Assembly: GCA_030642005.1 (NCBI GenBank)
Contig: DAOWOP010000090.1
Location: 1 to 10,287 of the forward strand
Source: Planctomycetales bacterium
Lineage (GTDB): Bacteria; Planctomycetota; Phycisphaerae; SM23-33
Length of the DNA: 10,287 nucleotides
Direction of reading: 5' to 3'
The notes below the pieces were generated by a model. The model worked only from the letters and a program-made list of their open reading frames with translations. It made no database searches and had not been told where the DNA came from. Positions 1 to 5,816 of this stretch are shown piece by piece. Position 1 is the first letter of the stretch. Every line of letters starts with the position of its first letter. A program made the position numbers and the translations under genes.

Positions 1-22
1 CGTGCCGGGGTGTCGATTGTCG

Positions 23-69
23 AACCGTCTGGAGGCCCTTCCGCTACGCTCCAGGGCCTCCAGACGGTT
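23..69. repeat. 17-bp perfect inverted repeat (hairpin)
   Basis: Positions 23-39 are the exact reverse complement of 53-69, leaving a 13-nt loop at 40-52. The stem is GC-rich. No T-run follows on either strand, so it is not a textbook intrinsic terminator. It could end an upstream transcript by another route, be a dispersed palindromic intergenic repeat, or belong to a mobile-element end together with the direct repeats at 85-132. The pairing is seen directly; the role is unknown. Confidence 0.7.
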
Positions 70-84
70 ACGTGAACCTATGAA

Positions 85-132
85 AAAGTGTAAACCATGT
101 GCCCGGTACAAAGTGTAAAGCATGTTTCCGGT
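85..132. repeat. Two 23-bp direct repeats, 25-bp period
   Basis: Positions 85-107 and 110-132 match at 20 of 23 bases. The shared pattern is AAAGTGTAAA, one variable base, CATGT, two variable bases, CCGGT. Both copies have the same orientation and a spacing of about 2.4 helical turns. Such closely spaced copies suit a DNA-binding protein. They also resemble, from memory, the repeated transposase-binding sites at ends of some insertion sequences. No transposase lies in the window, so the IS-end reading is inference. Confidence 0.55.
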
Positions 133-145
133 TGCACAAACGAGC

Positions 146-187
146 GCCGCTCCGCGGCTAAAAGAACCAGCAGCCGCTACGCGGCTG
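146..187. repeat. Two short GC palindromes upstream of pyrC
   Basis: GCCGC (146-150) pairs with GCGGC (154-158) across a 3-nt loop. CAGCCGC (171-177) pairs with GCGGCTG (181-187) across the loop TAC. Both share the core CGCT(A/C)CGC with the loop of the hairpin at 23-69. They lie in the predicted 5' region of pyrC, so they may be leader-RNA hairpins or small dispersed palindromic repeats. No convincing -35/-10 pair was found between 133 and 218. Confidence 0.5.
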
Positions 188-218
188 AAAACGAACGATA
201 TTACGCAAAAAATAAACC

Positions 219-1490
219 ATGAACGACATTCTCATACAAAACGGACGAGTGATTGACCCGGCTTCGGGAACCGATGAGATTACCGACGTGGCAATCGCCA
301 ATGGCAAAATCGTCAAAGTCGGCAAGGCTGTCGGTAAGGCTAAAGAGGTAATCGACGCCAAGGGAAAAATTGTCTGTCCGGGTCTGATAGATATTCACGT
401 CCACTGCCGCGAGCCGGGGCACGAGGAAGAAGAGACCATCGCCACAGCCGCTGCCGGAGCGGTGGCCGGCGGGTTCACGACCATCTGCGCGATGCCCAAC
501 ACGCATCCGCCGCAGGACAACGAAACGGCCATCCAGTACGTCCTCCAGCGCGGCGCTGAGGCCGGGGGCGCTCGCGTCCTTCCGGTCGGGTGTATCACCA
601 AGGCCCGCGAAGGGGCGGAACTGGCCGAAATGGGCCTGATGCTCGAAGCCGGGGCAGTCGCCTTCAGCGACGACGGCGACGGCGTAGCCTCAACGTCCGT
701 GATGTACCGCGCCCTCCAGTACGCCGGTATGCTGGACGTTGCGCTGATGCAGCACTGCCAGGACAGCGACCTTTCCGGCGGGGCGATGAACTCCGGCGCA
801 GTGGCCGTCCGGCTGGGCCTGCGCGGCATAGCAGCAGCCGGCGAGGAACTGATGCTCCAGCGCGACCTTGTCCTGGCCGAGCGGACCGGCGCTCGCTACC
901 ACGTCCAGCACGTCTCATCGGCCTGGTCGGTGGAGTTGATACGTCAGGCCAGGTCCCGCGGCGTCCGCGTAACGGCGGAAGCGACGCCGCACCACCTGCT
1001 GCTGACCGACGCGGCCTGTGCATCATTCGACCCGGTCTATAAGGTCAATCCGCCGCTTCGCAGCGCCGCCGACGTCGAAGCCGTCCGCGCCGGCGTTGCC
1101 GACGGGACCATAGACTGCCTCGCCACCGACCACGCGCCGCAATCGGCAGAGGAAAAGGAACTGGAGTTCGCACTCGCGCCGTTCGGAATGATTTCCCTTG
1201 AGTGCGCCGTTGGCCTGTATGCCAAGGCCCTGATCGACACTCACCTGCTGGACTGGTCTGGGATGATTGCGAAGATGACCGTCAATCCGGCACGTATTAT
1301 TCGTGCCGATTCGGGCACGCTTGCCGTCGGGACGGCAGCGGATATAACAATCATCGACCCAAAAAAGCGCTGGACCGTCCGGGCGGAAAAGTTCCACTCA
1401 AAGAGCCGGAACTGCCCATACGACGGCTGGAAACTAAAAGGAAAACCCGCCGCCACAATCGTCGGCGGACAAATTAAATACACCGCCTGA
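219..1490 (+). CDS. pyrC: Dihydroorotase, class I (PyrC)
   Basis: This cytoplasmic enzyme reversibly cyclises N-carbamoyl-L-aspartate to dihydroorotate, the third step of de novo pyrimidine synthesis. The 423-aa length fits class I bacterial dihydroorotases. It has the amidohydrolase layout: an N-terminal strand-rich part, then the metal motif DIHVHCREPG (His60, His62, with substrate-binding Arg64), the SDDGDGV segment (Asp151/Asp152, the class I bridging aspartate region), His179 in MQHC, His231 in VQHVSS, Asn277 in NPPLR, and catalytic Asp304 in ATDHAP. All expected ligands appear present. The ATG at 219 gives the family's usual N-terminus, but no Shine-Dalgarno sequence precedes it, only an A-rich leader. 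The NYN gene follows in the same frame just after the TGA stop. No pyrB or carAB is visible. Confidence 0.95.
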   Translation: MNDILIQNGRVIDPASGTDEITDVAIANGKIVKVGKAVGKAKEVIDAKGKIVCPGLIDIHVHCREPGHEEEETIATAAAGAVAGGFTTICAMPNTHPPQDNETAIQYVLQRGAEAGGARVLPVGCITKAREGAELAEMGLMLEAGAVAFSDDGDGVASTSVMYRALQYAGMLDVALMQHCQDSDLSGGAMNSGAVAVRLGLRGIAAAGEELMLQRDLVLAERTGARYHVQHVSSAWSVELIRQARSRGVRVTAEATPHHLLLTDAACASFDPVYKVNPPLRSAADVEAVRAGVADGTIDCLATDHAPQSAEEKELEFALAPFGMISLECAVGLYAKALIDTHLLDWSGMIAKMTVNPARIIRADSGTLAVGTAADITIIDPKKRWTVRAEKFHSKSRNCPYDGWKLKGKPAATIVGGQIKYTA

Positions 1491-1508
1491 TTGTGGCGGT
1501 CTCATTTT
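1450..1508 (+). terminator. Hairpin over the pyrC stop codon, possible terminator
   Basis: CCGCCACAATC (1450-1460) is the perfect complement of GATTGTGGCGG (1489-1499). Inside it, GGCGG (1464-1468) can pair with CCGCC (1483-1487), giving about 16 bp in total with a small internal loop and a 14-nt AT-rich apical loop. A short TTTT (1505-1508) follows. The structure covers the last pyrC codons and its TGA. The weak U-tract makes it a possible partial terminator or attenuator between pyrC and the next gene. Pairing is seen; function is inferred. Confidence 0.4.
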
Positions 1509-1519
1509 GGCGATAGTAT
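1491..1519 (+). promoter_or_regulatory. Weak candidate promoter for the NYN-PilZ pair
   Basis: TTGTGG (1491-1496) and TAGTAT (1514-1519) are 17 bp apart, each a partial match to the sigma70 boxes. A second A/T-rich box, TATAAA (1517-1522), overlaps the -10. Transcription would start near 1526-1529, at or next to the GTG codon at 1527, giving a leaderless mRNA. That would explain why no Shine-Dalgarno sequence is seen there. The matches are weak, and read-through from pyrC is an equally good explanation. Confidence 0.25.
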
Positions 1520-1526
1520 AAATACC

Positions 1527-2066
1527 GTGCCATTTCTGATTGACGGAAACAATCTGATGTATGCGCTGCGTGAAGTGGGCCTGGAGGTCGGTCGGGGCGG
1601 CTTGTGCCGGCTGATGGGCAGGTTTGCCGGCAAAAGCGGCACAGGTTCAAAACCTGCGCTGCCAAAAAAGGTTCGAGTGGTCTTCGACGGTCCGCCGCCC
1701 TACGGCCCGCTGGCCGAGCAGATCATGGACAAACGGATCGACGTAAAATACGCCGCCGGTCAGACTGCCGACGATGTAATCATTAAATACATCGCCTCCG
1801 ACAGTGCGCCTCGCCGGCTGACGGTAGTCAGCACGGACCGCGAAATTCGCACCGCCGCACGCAGGCGGCGATGTAAAACAACCACCAGCGAAATTTTCGC
1901 AAAAACACTGGTGCGGATGCTGGAACGTTCGAGACAGACCTCGGCCGCCCGAAACGCCGAGCCGCCGGAAAAACGCGTCGGCCTGACGCCGGAGCAAACA
2001 CGCGCCTGGCTGCGGGAATTAAATGTCGAAGAAGAAAACTTTGACGCATGGGAGGATACGCCATGA
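1527..2066 (+). CDS. YacP-like NYN-domain protein, predicted ribonuclease
   Basis: This 179-aa protein matches the YacP-type NYN family, PIN-like nucleases; the Bacillus YacP/Rae1 relative cleaves mRNA at the ribosome. The acidic metal-binding positions are present: Asp6 in FLIDGNNLM, Asp54 in VVFDGPP, Asp82/Asp83 in TADDVIIKYI, and Asp104 in VVSTDREIR. The C-terminal LTPEQTRAWLRELN segment is usual for YacP-like proteins of this kind. I chose the GTG at 1527 because it puts the conserved FLIDGNN strand at the N-terminus. A TTG at 1491, directly after the pyrC stop, would add 12 residues that do not look like the family. The stop overlaps the PilZ start (ATGA), so the two are translationally coupled. 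The RNA target is unknown; the nuclease role is inferred from the motifs. Confidence 0.8.
   Translation: MPFLIDGNNLMYALREVGLEVGRGGLCRLMGRFAGKSGTGSKPALPKKVRVVFDGPPPYGPLAEQIMDKRIDVKYAAGQTADDVIIKYIASDSAPRRLTVVSTDREIRTAARRRRCKTTTSEIFAKTLVRMLERSRQTSAARNAEPPEKRVGLTPEQTRAWLRELNVEEENFDAWEDTP
2051..2055 (+). promoter_or_regulatory. Shine-Dalgarno site fixing the PilZ start
   Basis: GGAGG lies 7 nt before the ATG at 2063. The in-frame ATG at 2048 lies upstream of this site and has no comparable one of its own, so 2063 is the better start. The site is inside the 3' end of the NYN gene. Confidence 0.75.
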
Positions 2067-2401
2067 CCAGATCGCCTAGTGAACGCCGCGCTCACAGGCG
2101 CTTCGATCTGGCCTGCCCGGTTGTCGTTACCGACAATGCAGGCAACAAACTACTGGACACGAAGACGCTGAACCTCTCTGACGGCGGGGCGCTGCTGACC
2201 GTGCCGACAAAGCAAACCATCGGCCTGGGCCAATACGTCCACGTGGACGTGCGCCTGCCGCGCTCGACGCCCAACACCTTCATGTTCGAGAATATCTCCT
2301 CCGACGCCAGCATCCTTCGCCACGAACCAATGAAGGAACACTCCAGCGTCGCCACAGCACTGACGTTCACCAAACCGATGAAACTGAGTCTGGAAGCGTG
2401 A
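2063..2401 (+). CDS. PilZ-domain protein, predicted c-di-GMP receptor
   Basis: This 112-aa protein is essentially one PilZ domain, the cyclic-di-GMP binding module used to control motility, surface polysaccharide or protein partners. The two signature motifs are present: the arginine motif in ERRAHRRF (residues 7-14, RxxxR met by Arg8/Arg12 or Arg9/Arg13) and the second motif NLSDGG (37-42, matching [D/N]xSxxG). The rest fits the six-stranded barrel, and there is no output domain, signal peptide or membrane helix. It probably acts in the cytoplasm through a partner. Its ATG overlaps the stop of the NYN gene as ATGA and has a good GGAGG site, so it is the distal gene of that pair. Ligand binding is inferred from the motifs; the target is unknown. 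Confidence 0.82.
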   Translation: MTRSPSERRAHRRFDLACPVVVTDNAGNKLLDTKTLNLSDGGALLTVPTKQTIGLGQYVHVDVRLPRSTPNTFMFENISSDASILRHEPMKEHSSVATALTFTKPMKLSLEA

Positions 2402-2406
2402 GTAGG

Positions 2407-2433
2407 CTGGGACGGAGCGAAGCGAAGTCCCGG
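2407..2433. repeat. Small hairpin in the convergent gap
   Basis: CTGGGAC (2407-2413) pairs with GTCCCGG (2427-2433) with one G-T wobble and a 13-nt loop. It sits between the ends of the PilZ gene and purD, which converge. No T-run follows on either strand, so a Rho-independent terminator is not supported, although a position between converging genes is where a bidirectional terminator would be expected. Confidence 0.4.
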
Positions 2434-2444
2434 CAATTCAAACT

Positions 2445-2472
2445 GGCTACTGACTACCGGCTACCGACTACT
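2445..2472. repeat. Four tandem copies of a 7-bp unit
   Basis: Positions 2445-2472 read as GGCTACT, GACTACC, GGCTACC, GACTACT: four heptamers of the pattern G(G/A)CTAC(C/T), or two 14-bp units matching at 12 of 14. The last copy runs into the purD stop codon at 2471-2473. It looks like a short tandem repeat that could vary in copy number between strains. Copy changes would affect only the convergent 3' ends. Confidence 0.6.
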
Positions 2473-3742
2473 ACTCTTGCAATGCTTTATCTGCGATGTC
2501 TCGTCGGCAGTAGGCGTCCTGGAAGTGGATTTTATCGACGGCTTCGTATGCCCGTTTCTGGGCGGCGGCGATTGTTTCGCCGAGGGCCGTTACGCCCAGG
2601 ACGCGCCCGCCGGCGGTTACAACCTTGCCGTCGGCGATGGCTGTTCCGGCGTGAAAAACCTTTACATCACCCATCGCCTCGGCCTCGGCGATGCCGGTGA
2701 TTTCGCGCCCTTTTTCGTATGGGCCGGGGTAGCCGCCCGACGCCATCACGACGCACACAGCCGGGCGCGGGTCCCACTGAATCTCGATGTCGCCCAGTTT
2801 GTGCTCGCACGTAGCGACCATCGCCTCGACGATGTCGCTTTTGTATCTCATCATCATCGGCTGGGTTTCCGGGTCGCCGAATCGGCAGTTGAACTCCAGC
2901 ACTTTAGGTCCCGCCGGCGTGAGCATCAGCCCGGCATAGAGGCAGCCTTCGTATCGCCCGAACGACCTTCGCATGGCATCGACGATCGGCACGAGCACCT
3001 CGCGCTCGATCTTTGCCATCATTTCTCCATCGACGATCGGCGTTGGGCTGTAAGCGCCCATCCCGCCGGTGTTCGGGCCTGTGTCGCCGTCGCCGACGGG
3101 CTTGTGGTCCTGGCAGGCCTCGAGTGTGTAAATGTTCCGCCCGTCGCACAGCGCCAGGATCGACGCCTCCTGCCCGGTAAGCAGATCCTCGACGACGACG
3201 GTCTGACCGGCGTCGCCGAAGACCTTCTCGGTCATTATTTGTTCCAGCGGTTTGACGGCCATGTGCGGTTCAGGGCAGACGAACACGCCTTTGCCCTTTG
3301 CCAGACCGGCGGCCTTGACCACAACGCCATGGTCGCGCGACAGGACGTAGTCGCGTGCGTTCTTGAGGTCTTTGAAGATTCGCGCCTCGGCTGTGGGCAC
3401 CGAGGCCGAACGCATCAATTCCTTTGCGAAGGCCTTGTCGGCTTCGAGGCGTGCGCCTTCGGCGACCGGGCCGAAGCACATGATCCCGGCGGCGCGGACG
3501 GCATCGACCATTCCCGCCGCCAGGGGGTCTTCCGGCCCGACAACGACCAAGCCAACGTTTTTTTCCTTTGCCGCCGCGACAATGGCGGGGATGTCGTCGG
3601 CCTTTATCGGCAGGTTCTCGCCCAATTCGGCCGTTCCGGCGTTCCCCGGGGCGCAATAGAGTTTGTCGCACTGGTCGCTCTGGGCAATTTTCCACGCCAG
3701 TGCATGTTCTCTGCCTCCACCGCCTGCAATCAGTATATTCAT
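2471..3742 (-). CDS. purD: Phosphoribosylamine--glycine ligase (PurD, GARS)
   Basis: PurD joins glycine to 5-phosphoribosylamine with ATP, the second step of de novo purine synthesis. The 423-aa length is normal for the monofunctional bacterial enzyme. The N-terminal Rossmann-like domain begins MNILIAGGGGREHALAWKI. Next come PGNAGT (32-37), GPEDPLAAG (69-77), the ATP-grasp core VVKAAGLAKGKGV (141-153), the signature DTGPNTGGMGAYSP (220-233), and the metal/ATP-binding EFNCRFGDPETQ (283-294). No key motif is missing. The ATG at 3742 has GAGG (3753-3750) 7 nt before it and overlaps the stop of the upstream membrane-protein gene as ATGA. PurD is therefore the last gene of a three-gene operon whose other members have no known purine role. 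No purH, purN or purM is visible. Confidence 0.96.
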   Translation of the reverse strand: MNILIAGGGGREHALAWKIAQSDQCDKLYCAPGNAGTAELGENLPIKADDIPAIVAAAKEKNVGLVVVGPEDPLAAGMVDAVRAAGIMCFGPVAEGARLEADKAFAKELMRSASVPTAEARIFKDLKNARDYVLSRDHGVVVKAAGLAKGKGVFVCPEPHMAVKPLEQIMTEKVFGDAGQTVVVEDLLTGQEASILALCDGRNIYTLEACQDHKPVGDGDTGPNTGGMGAYSPTPIVDGEMMAKIEREVLVPIVDAMRRSFGRYEGCLYAGLMLTPAGPKVLEFNCRFGDPETQPMMMRYKSDIVEAMVATCEHKLGDIEIQWDPRPAVCVVMASGGYPGPYEKGREITGIAEAEAMGDVKVFHAGTAIADGKVVTAGGRVLGVTALGETIAAAQKRAYEAVDKIHFQDAYCRRDIADKALQE

Positions 3743-4875
3743 CGCTTTTCCTCGGATTTGGCCCGTTCCTGAAGGCGGGCCATTTGCAGGGTCAGTTCGT
3801 TTGCAGCGGCGGTTTCGGGGAACCTTTCGATAACGTCCTGCGCCATTTCAACGGCCTCGCCGAATCGCCGGCGCGTAATCATATCCCGGATCTGGTCGCG
3901 CAGGATTCGAACTTCTTCGATCCTCGCGTTGTCGGCAATAGTGGATAACTGCGCCCGTACGGCGTCGGCCTTGATGCTGTCGGGCCAAGCGTCGAGAAAT
4001 TTTCTCGCCGCGGCAAGTGCCGAATGCCAATGCCGGGCCGATGCGGCTTTTTCTATCTTCCGGTACATTTGCCCCTGCTGCTCAGTAGCGAAGGCTTCGG
4101 CCTCCCGGCTGACTCTGGCGAGCATATCGACGGCATGAATCGAATCGGGATGTTTCCCCAGCATCGCTTCTGCAACGGCCCGCGCGCCGGCGAAATCGCT
4201 TGCCGCCATGAGGTTTTCGACCTGTCTTCCAGCCTCGGAGGCGTCGTGGGATTCGGACTCATCGCAGGCCTGTTTGATCCGCTCACGCAAGGCCGGTACA
4301 TCCGGCGAGTCCGGCTCCAGGCGGGTCAGATTGCCGAGAATATCTTCAGCCCCGGCGAGATCGCCGGCGGAAATCGCCTCTTCGGCCTGCTCGGTCAACC
4401 GATTCGCCCGGCGCTCGGCAAGGTCCCTGGCCTTCTTCAGGCGCTGGGCATCGGTCAGCATCAGGTTGGCATTCAGTTCGCGCAGTTGCGCGAGCATTGC
4501 TTCGGCCCGGTCGGCAGGGGACGTTTCCGAAACCTCTTCGGCGCCGCGATCACCCGCGCCCTGTTCGACATGACGTACGGGCGCAGCCTGGAGTTCCCCG
4601 GCAATGCGCTCCAGCGCCGAAACCATTTTTCCCTCCGCCTGCTCCTGTTGATGGCCTCTCCGGCACAGCCAGGCCAAGGCCAACAGCACGCCGGCGACGC
4701 AGCATGAACCTACAAGGCTGATTACCGCCCACAGCCACGAAGCCGAACGCACCAGCGCGGTCAGGCCGCCGATTAGTCCCAGAATTACCAAGGCGGCAGA
4801 GGCGATCAACAGGAACAATACAAGCGCCGTCGGCCCCGGCGACGCCTCCCGGCTGTTTGTATTTTCAGAAACCAT
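3739..4875 (-). CDS. Membrane-anchored protein with four TPR-like repeats, unknown function
   Basis: I do not recognise a named family for this 378-aa protein. Two hydrophobic helices at about residues 15-42 and 46-71 form an N-terminal hairpin anchor. They are followed by CRR and an Ala/Glu-rich linker (72-125), then a charged, probably coiled-coil helix (125-165). The rest shows four helix-pair repeats with a 55-56-residue period, at about 163-199, 219-255, 274-310 and 329-365. Each has an AxxxGDxxGA-like start and a late P(D/E)(S/T), as in degenerate TPRs. By the positive-inside rule the large domain is probably cytoplasmic, which suggests a scaffold. The ATG is only 2 bp after the preceding stop, with no clear Shine-Dalgarno sequence, so translation is probably coupled. 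Its own stop overlaps the purD start. Confidence 0.8.
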   Translation of the reverse strand: MVSENTNSREASPGPTALVLFLLIASAALVILGLIGGLTALVRSASWLWAVISLVGSCCVAGVLLALAWLCRRGHQQEQAEGKMVSALERIAGELQAAPVRHVEQGAGDRGAEEVSETSPADRAEAMLAQLRELNANLMLTDAQRLKKARDLAERRANRLTEQAEEAISAGDLAGAEDILGNLTRLEPDSPDVPALRERIKQACDESESHDASEAGRQVENLMAASDFAGARAVAEAMLGKHPDSIHAVDMLARVSREAEAFATEQQGQMYRKIEKAASARHWHSALAAARKFLDAWPDSIKADAVRAQLSTIADNARIEEVRILRDQIRDMITRRRFGEAVEMAQDVIERFPETAAANELTLQMARLQERAKSEEKR

Positions 4876-4877
4876 AT

Positions 4878-5627
4878 TTACTGGGCGGCGGCGATGGCTG
4901 ATGCAATGGGGCGGATGATGTTGGGGATCACCACTCGCACGACAATATCTTCTCCGACGCGGGCCTGTTCGGTCAGCGAATTGACCAGGTCGAACTGCCG
5001 GCCCGGATGCGGGTGGGCGCGGATGGTGAAATAGATGCTGATCGGTTCTTCGTCGTAGTTGCCGGTGCGAACCTGGTAAGTGGAGTTGCGGGTCTCAATG
5101 GCCAGGCGGGCCTGGAGGCTGCAATCATCGTTCAGGGCGATGACGAAAGCAGGCTCGAAATTCAGCGCCACGGCGTCGGCCTCGTTCAGAAAAGACGCAA
5201 GCCGGCTGCCGCTTAGCAGCGCCTCATGAATTATCTCATCGCGGTTGCCGACGCAGTCGAGGTTGAAACCATAGACCAAGTCGAGCGATTCGACGTCCAG
5301 GTGCGAGACGCCCAGGAAATACCGGCTTCGGTCCAGCACCCACTCGTGCTGGTCGTAAGCATTGGCGATGTCGGACGGGTTGAACGCCCCGGCCGACAGA
5401 CGCCGCTGTTCCAGACCGAGCCAGCGATACGACCCGCTGCCGCGGTCGCCCTCCAGGACATATTCGCCGCTTTCACGCTGGTGAAAGTCGGTCATCTCCG
5501 GGAACTGCTTCTGGACAGTCTCGCAGAAATGCAGCACCGTCTCGCGCCCCTGCGGCAGGGGCAGCGAAGTATGAAGATCAAAATTGACGAAAAAATCGTC
5601 GCTGAAATTACTGAAACCGGAAATCAT
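4878..5627 (-). CDS. Conserved-looking soluble protein of unknown function
   Basis: I do not recognise a family for this 249-aa protein. It has no signal peptide, membrane segment or catalytic motif that I can identify. It alternates likely beta strands and helices and is acidic. Recognisable stretches are FVNFDLHTSLPLPQG near the N-terminus, a central LDVESLDLVYGFNLDC, and a Pro/Ile-rich C-terminal NIIRPIASAIAAAQ. The start at 5627 is chosen because AAGGAGG lies 6 nt before it; an upstream ATG at 5678 would add 17 residues spanning that site and begin about where the predicted transcript starts. It is the first gene of the operon leading to the TPR-like membrane protein and purD, with a promoter-like element at 5685-5712. 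Codon use looks like its neighbours, so recent transfer is not suggested. Confidence 0.8.
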   Translation of the reverse strand: MISGFSNFSDDFFVNFDLHTSLPLPQGRETVLHFCETVQKQFPEMTDFHQRESGEYVLEGDRGSGSYRWLGLEQRRLSAGAFNPSDIANAYDQHEWVLDRSRYFLGVSHLDVESLDLVYGFNLDCVGNRDEIIHEALLSGSRLASFLNEADAVALNFEPAFVIALNDDCSLQARLAIETRNSTYQVRTGNYDEEPISIYFTIRAHPHPGRQFDLVNSLTEQARVGEDIVVRVVIPNIIRPIASAIAAAQ

Positions 5628-5633
5628 CACCGG

Positions 5634-5640
5634 CCTCCTT
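5634..5640 (-). promoter_or_regulatory. Strong Shine-Dalgarno site fixing the 5627 start
   Basis: On the minus strand AAGGAGG (5640-5634) is followed by 6 nt and then ATG at 5627. It is the strongest ribosome-binding site in the window and argues against the longer reading from 5678. Confidence 0.85.
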
Positions 5641-5684
5641 CGCTCTGACCCAACGGCACAGGAATACCTGAGTAACAAAATGAG

Positions 5685-5712
5685 ATTCTATCCGAAATCC
5701 ACCAGAATTCAA
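5685..5712 (-). promoter_or_regulatory. Sigma70-like promoter for the three-gene purD operon
   Basis: On the minus strand, TTGAAT (5712-5707) and TAGAAT (5690-5685) are 16 bp apart. They match the -35 at 4 of 6 and the -10 at 5 of 6 positions. Transcription would start near 5678, leaving a leader of about 50 nt before the ATG at 5627 that contains the strong ribosome-binding site. It lies just after a hairpin and T-run that could end the cysE transcript, which fits a fresh start of transcription here. Confidence 0.55.
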
Positions 5713-5717
5713 AGACT

Positions 5718-5790
5718 AAAAAATATCGTGGCGCGGGCGTGGGGTCCCCAAATCGCGGTGCATTGTGATTTGGGGTTCCCGTTTCGCCCG
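5718..5790 (-). terminator. Compound hairpin and T-run after cysE, likely terminator
   Basis: CCCCAAATC (5746-5754) pairs perfectly with GATTTGGGG (5767-5775). The stem extends outward through GGG (5741-5743)/CCC (5778-5780) and CGGGCG (5734-5739)/CGCCCG (5785-5790), with small internal loops. On the minus strand six T residues (5723-5718) follow about 10 nt after the outer stem. It lies 26 bp past the cysE stop and just before the next promoter, as expected for a terminator. The T-run is further from the stem than usual, so efficiency is uncertain. Confidence 0.5.
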
Positions 5791-5816
5791 TGGATTCGCA
5801 GCGGGCGGCGCCCAAA

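Noticed and set aside
1..218. CRISPR array suggested by the direct repeats before pyrC
   Set aside because: There are only two copies, separated by 2 bp and with no spacers, and no cas genes are in the window.
2048..2062. Upstream ATG start for the PilZ protein
   Set aside because: The GGAGG site lies downstream of this ATG and is well spaced for the ATG at 2063.
219..2066. Read-through of the pyrC TGA to make a dihydroorotase-NYN fusion, since both are in one frame
   Set aside because: The 12 codons after the TGA are not family-like. The GTG at 1527 gives a normal NYN start and PyrC is complete at the TGA; no selenocysteine or read-through signal was recognised.
2477..3772. A 431-codon plus-strand open frame opposite purD
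   Set aside because: It is the mirror of the purD codon pattern. PurD has every expected motif, and the antisense translation has none.
5628..5678. Longer N-terminus for the unknown protein at the head of the purD operon
   Set aside because: The extra codons cover the AAGGAGG site and begin about where the predicted transcript starts. The 5627 ATG is far better supported.
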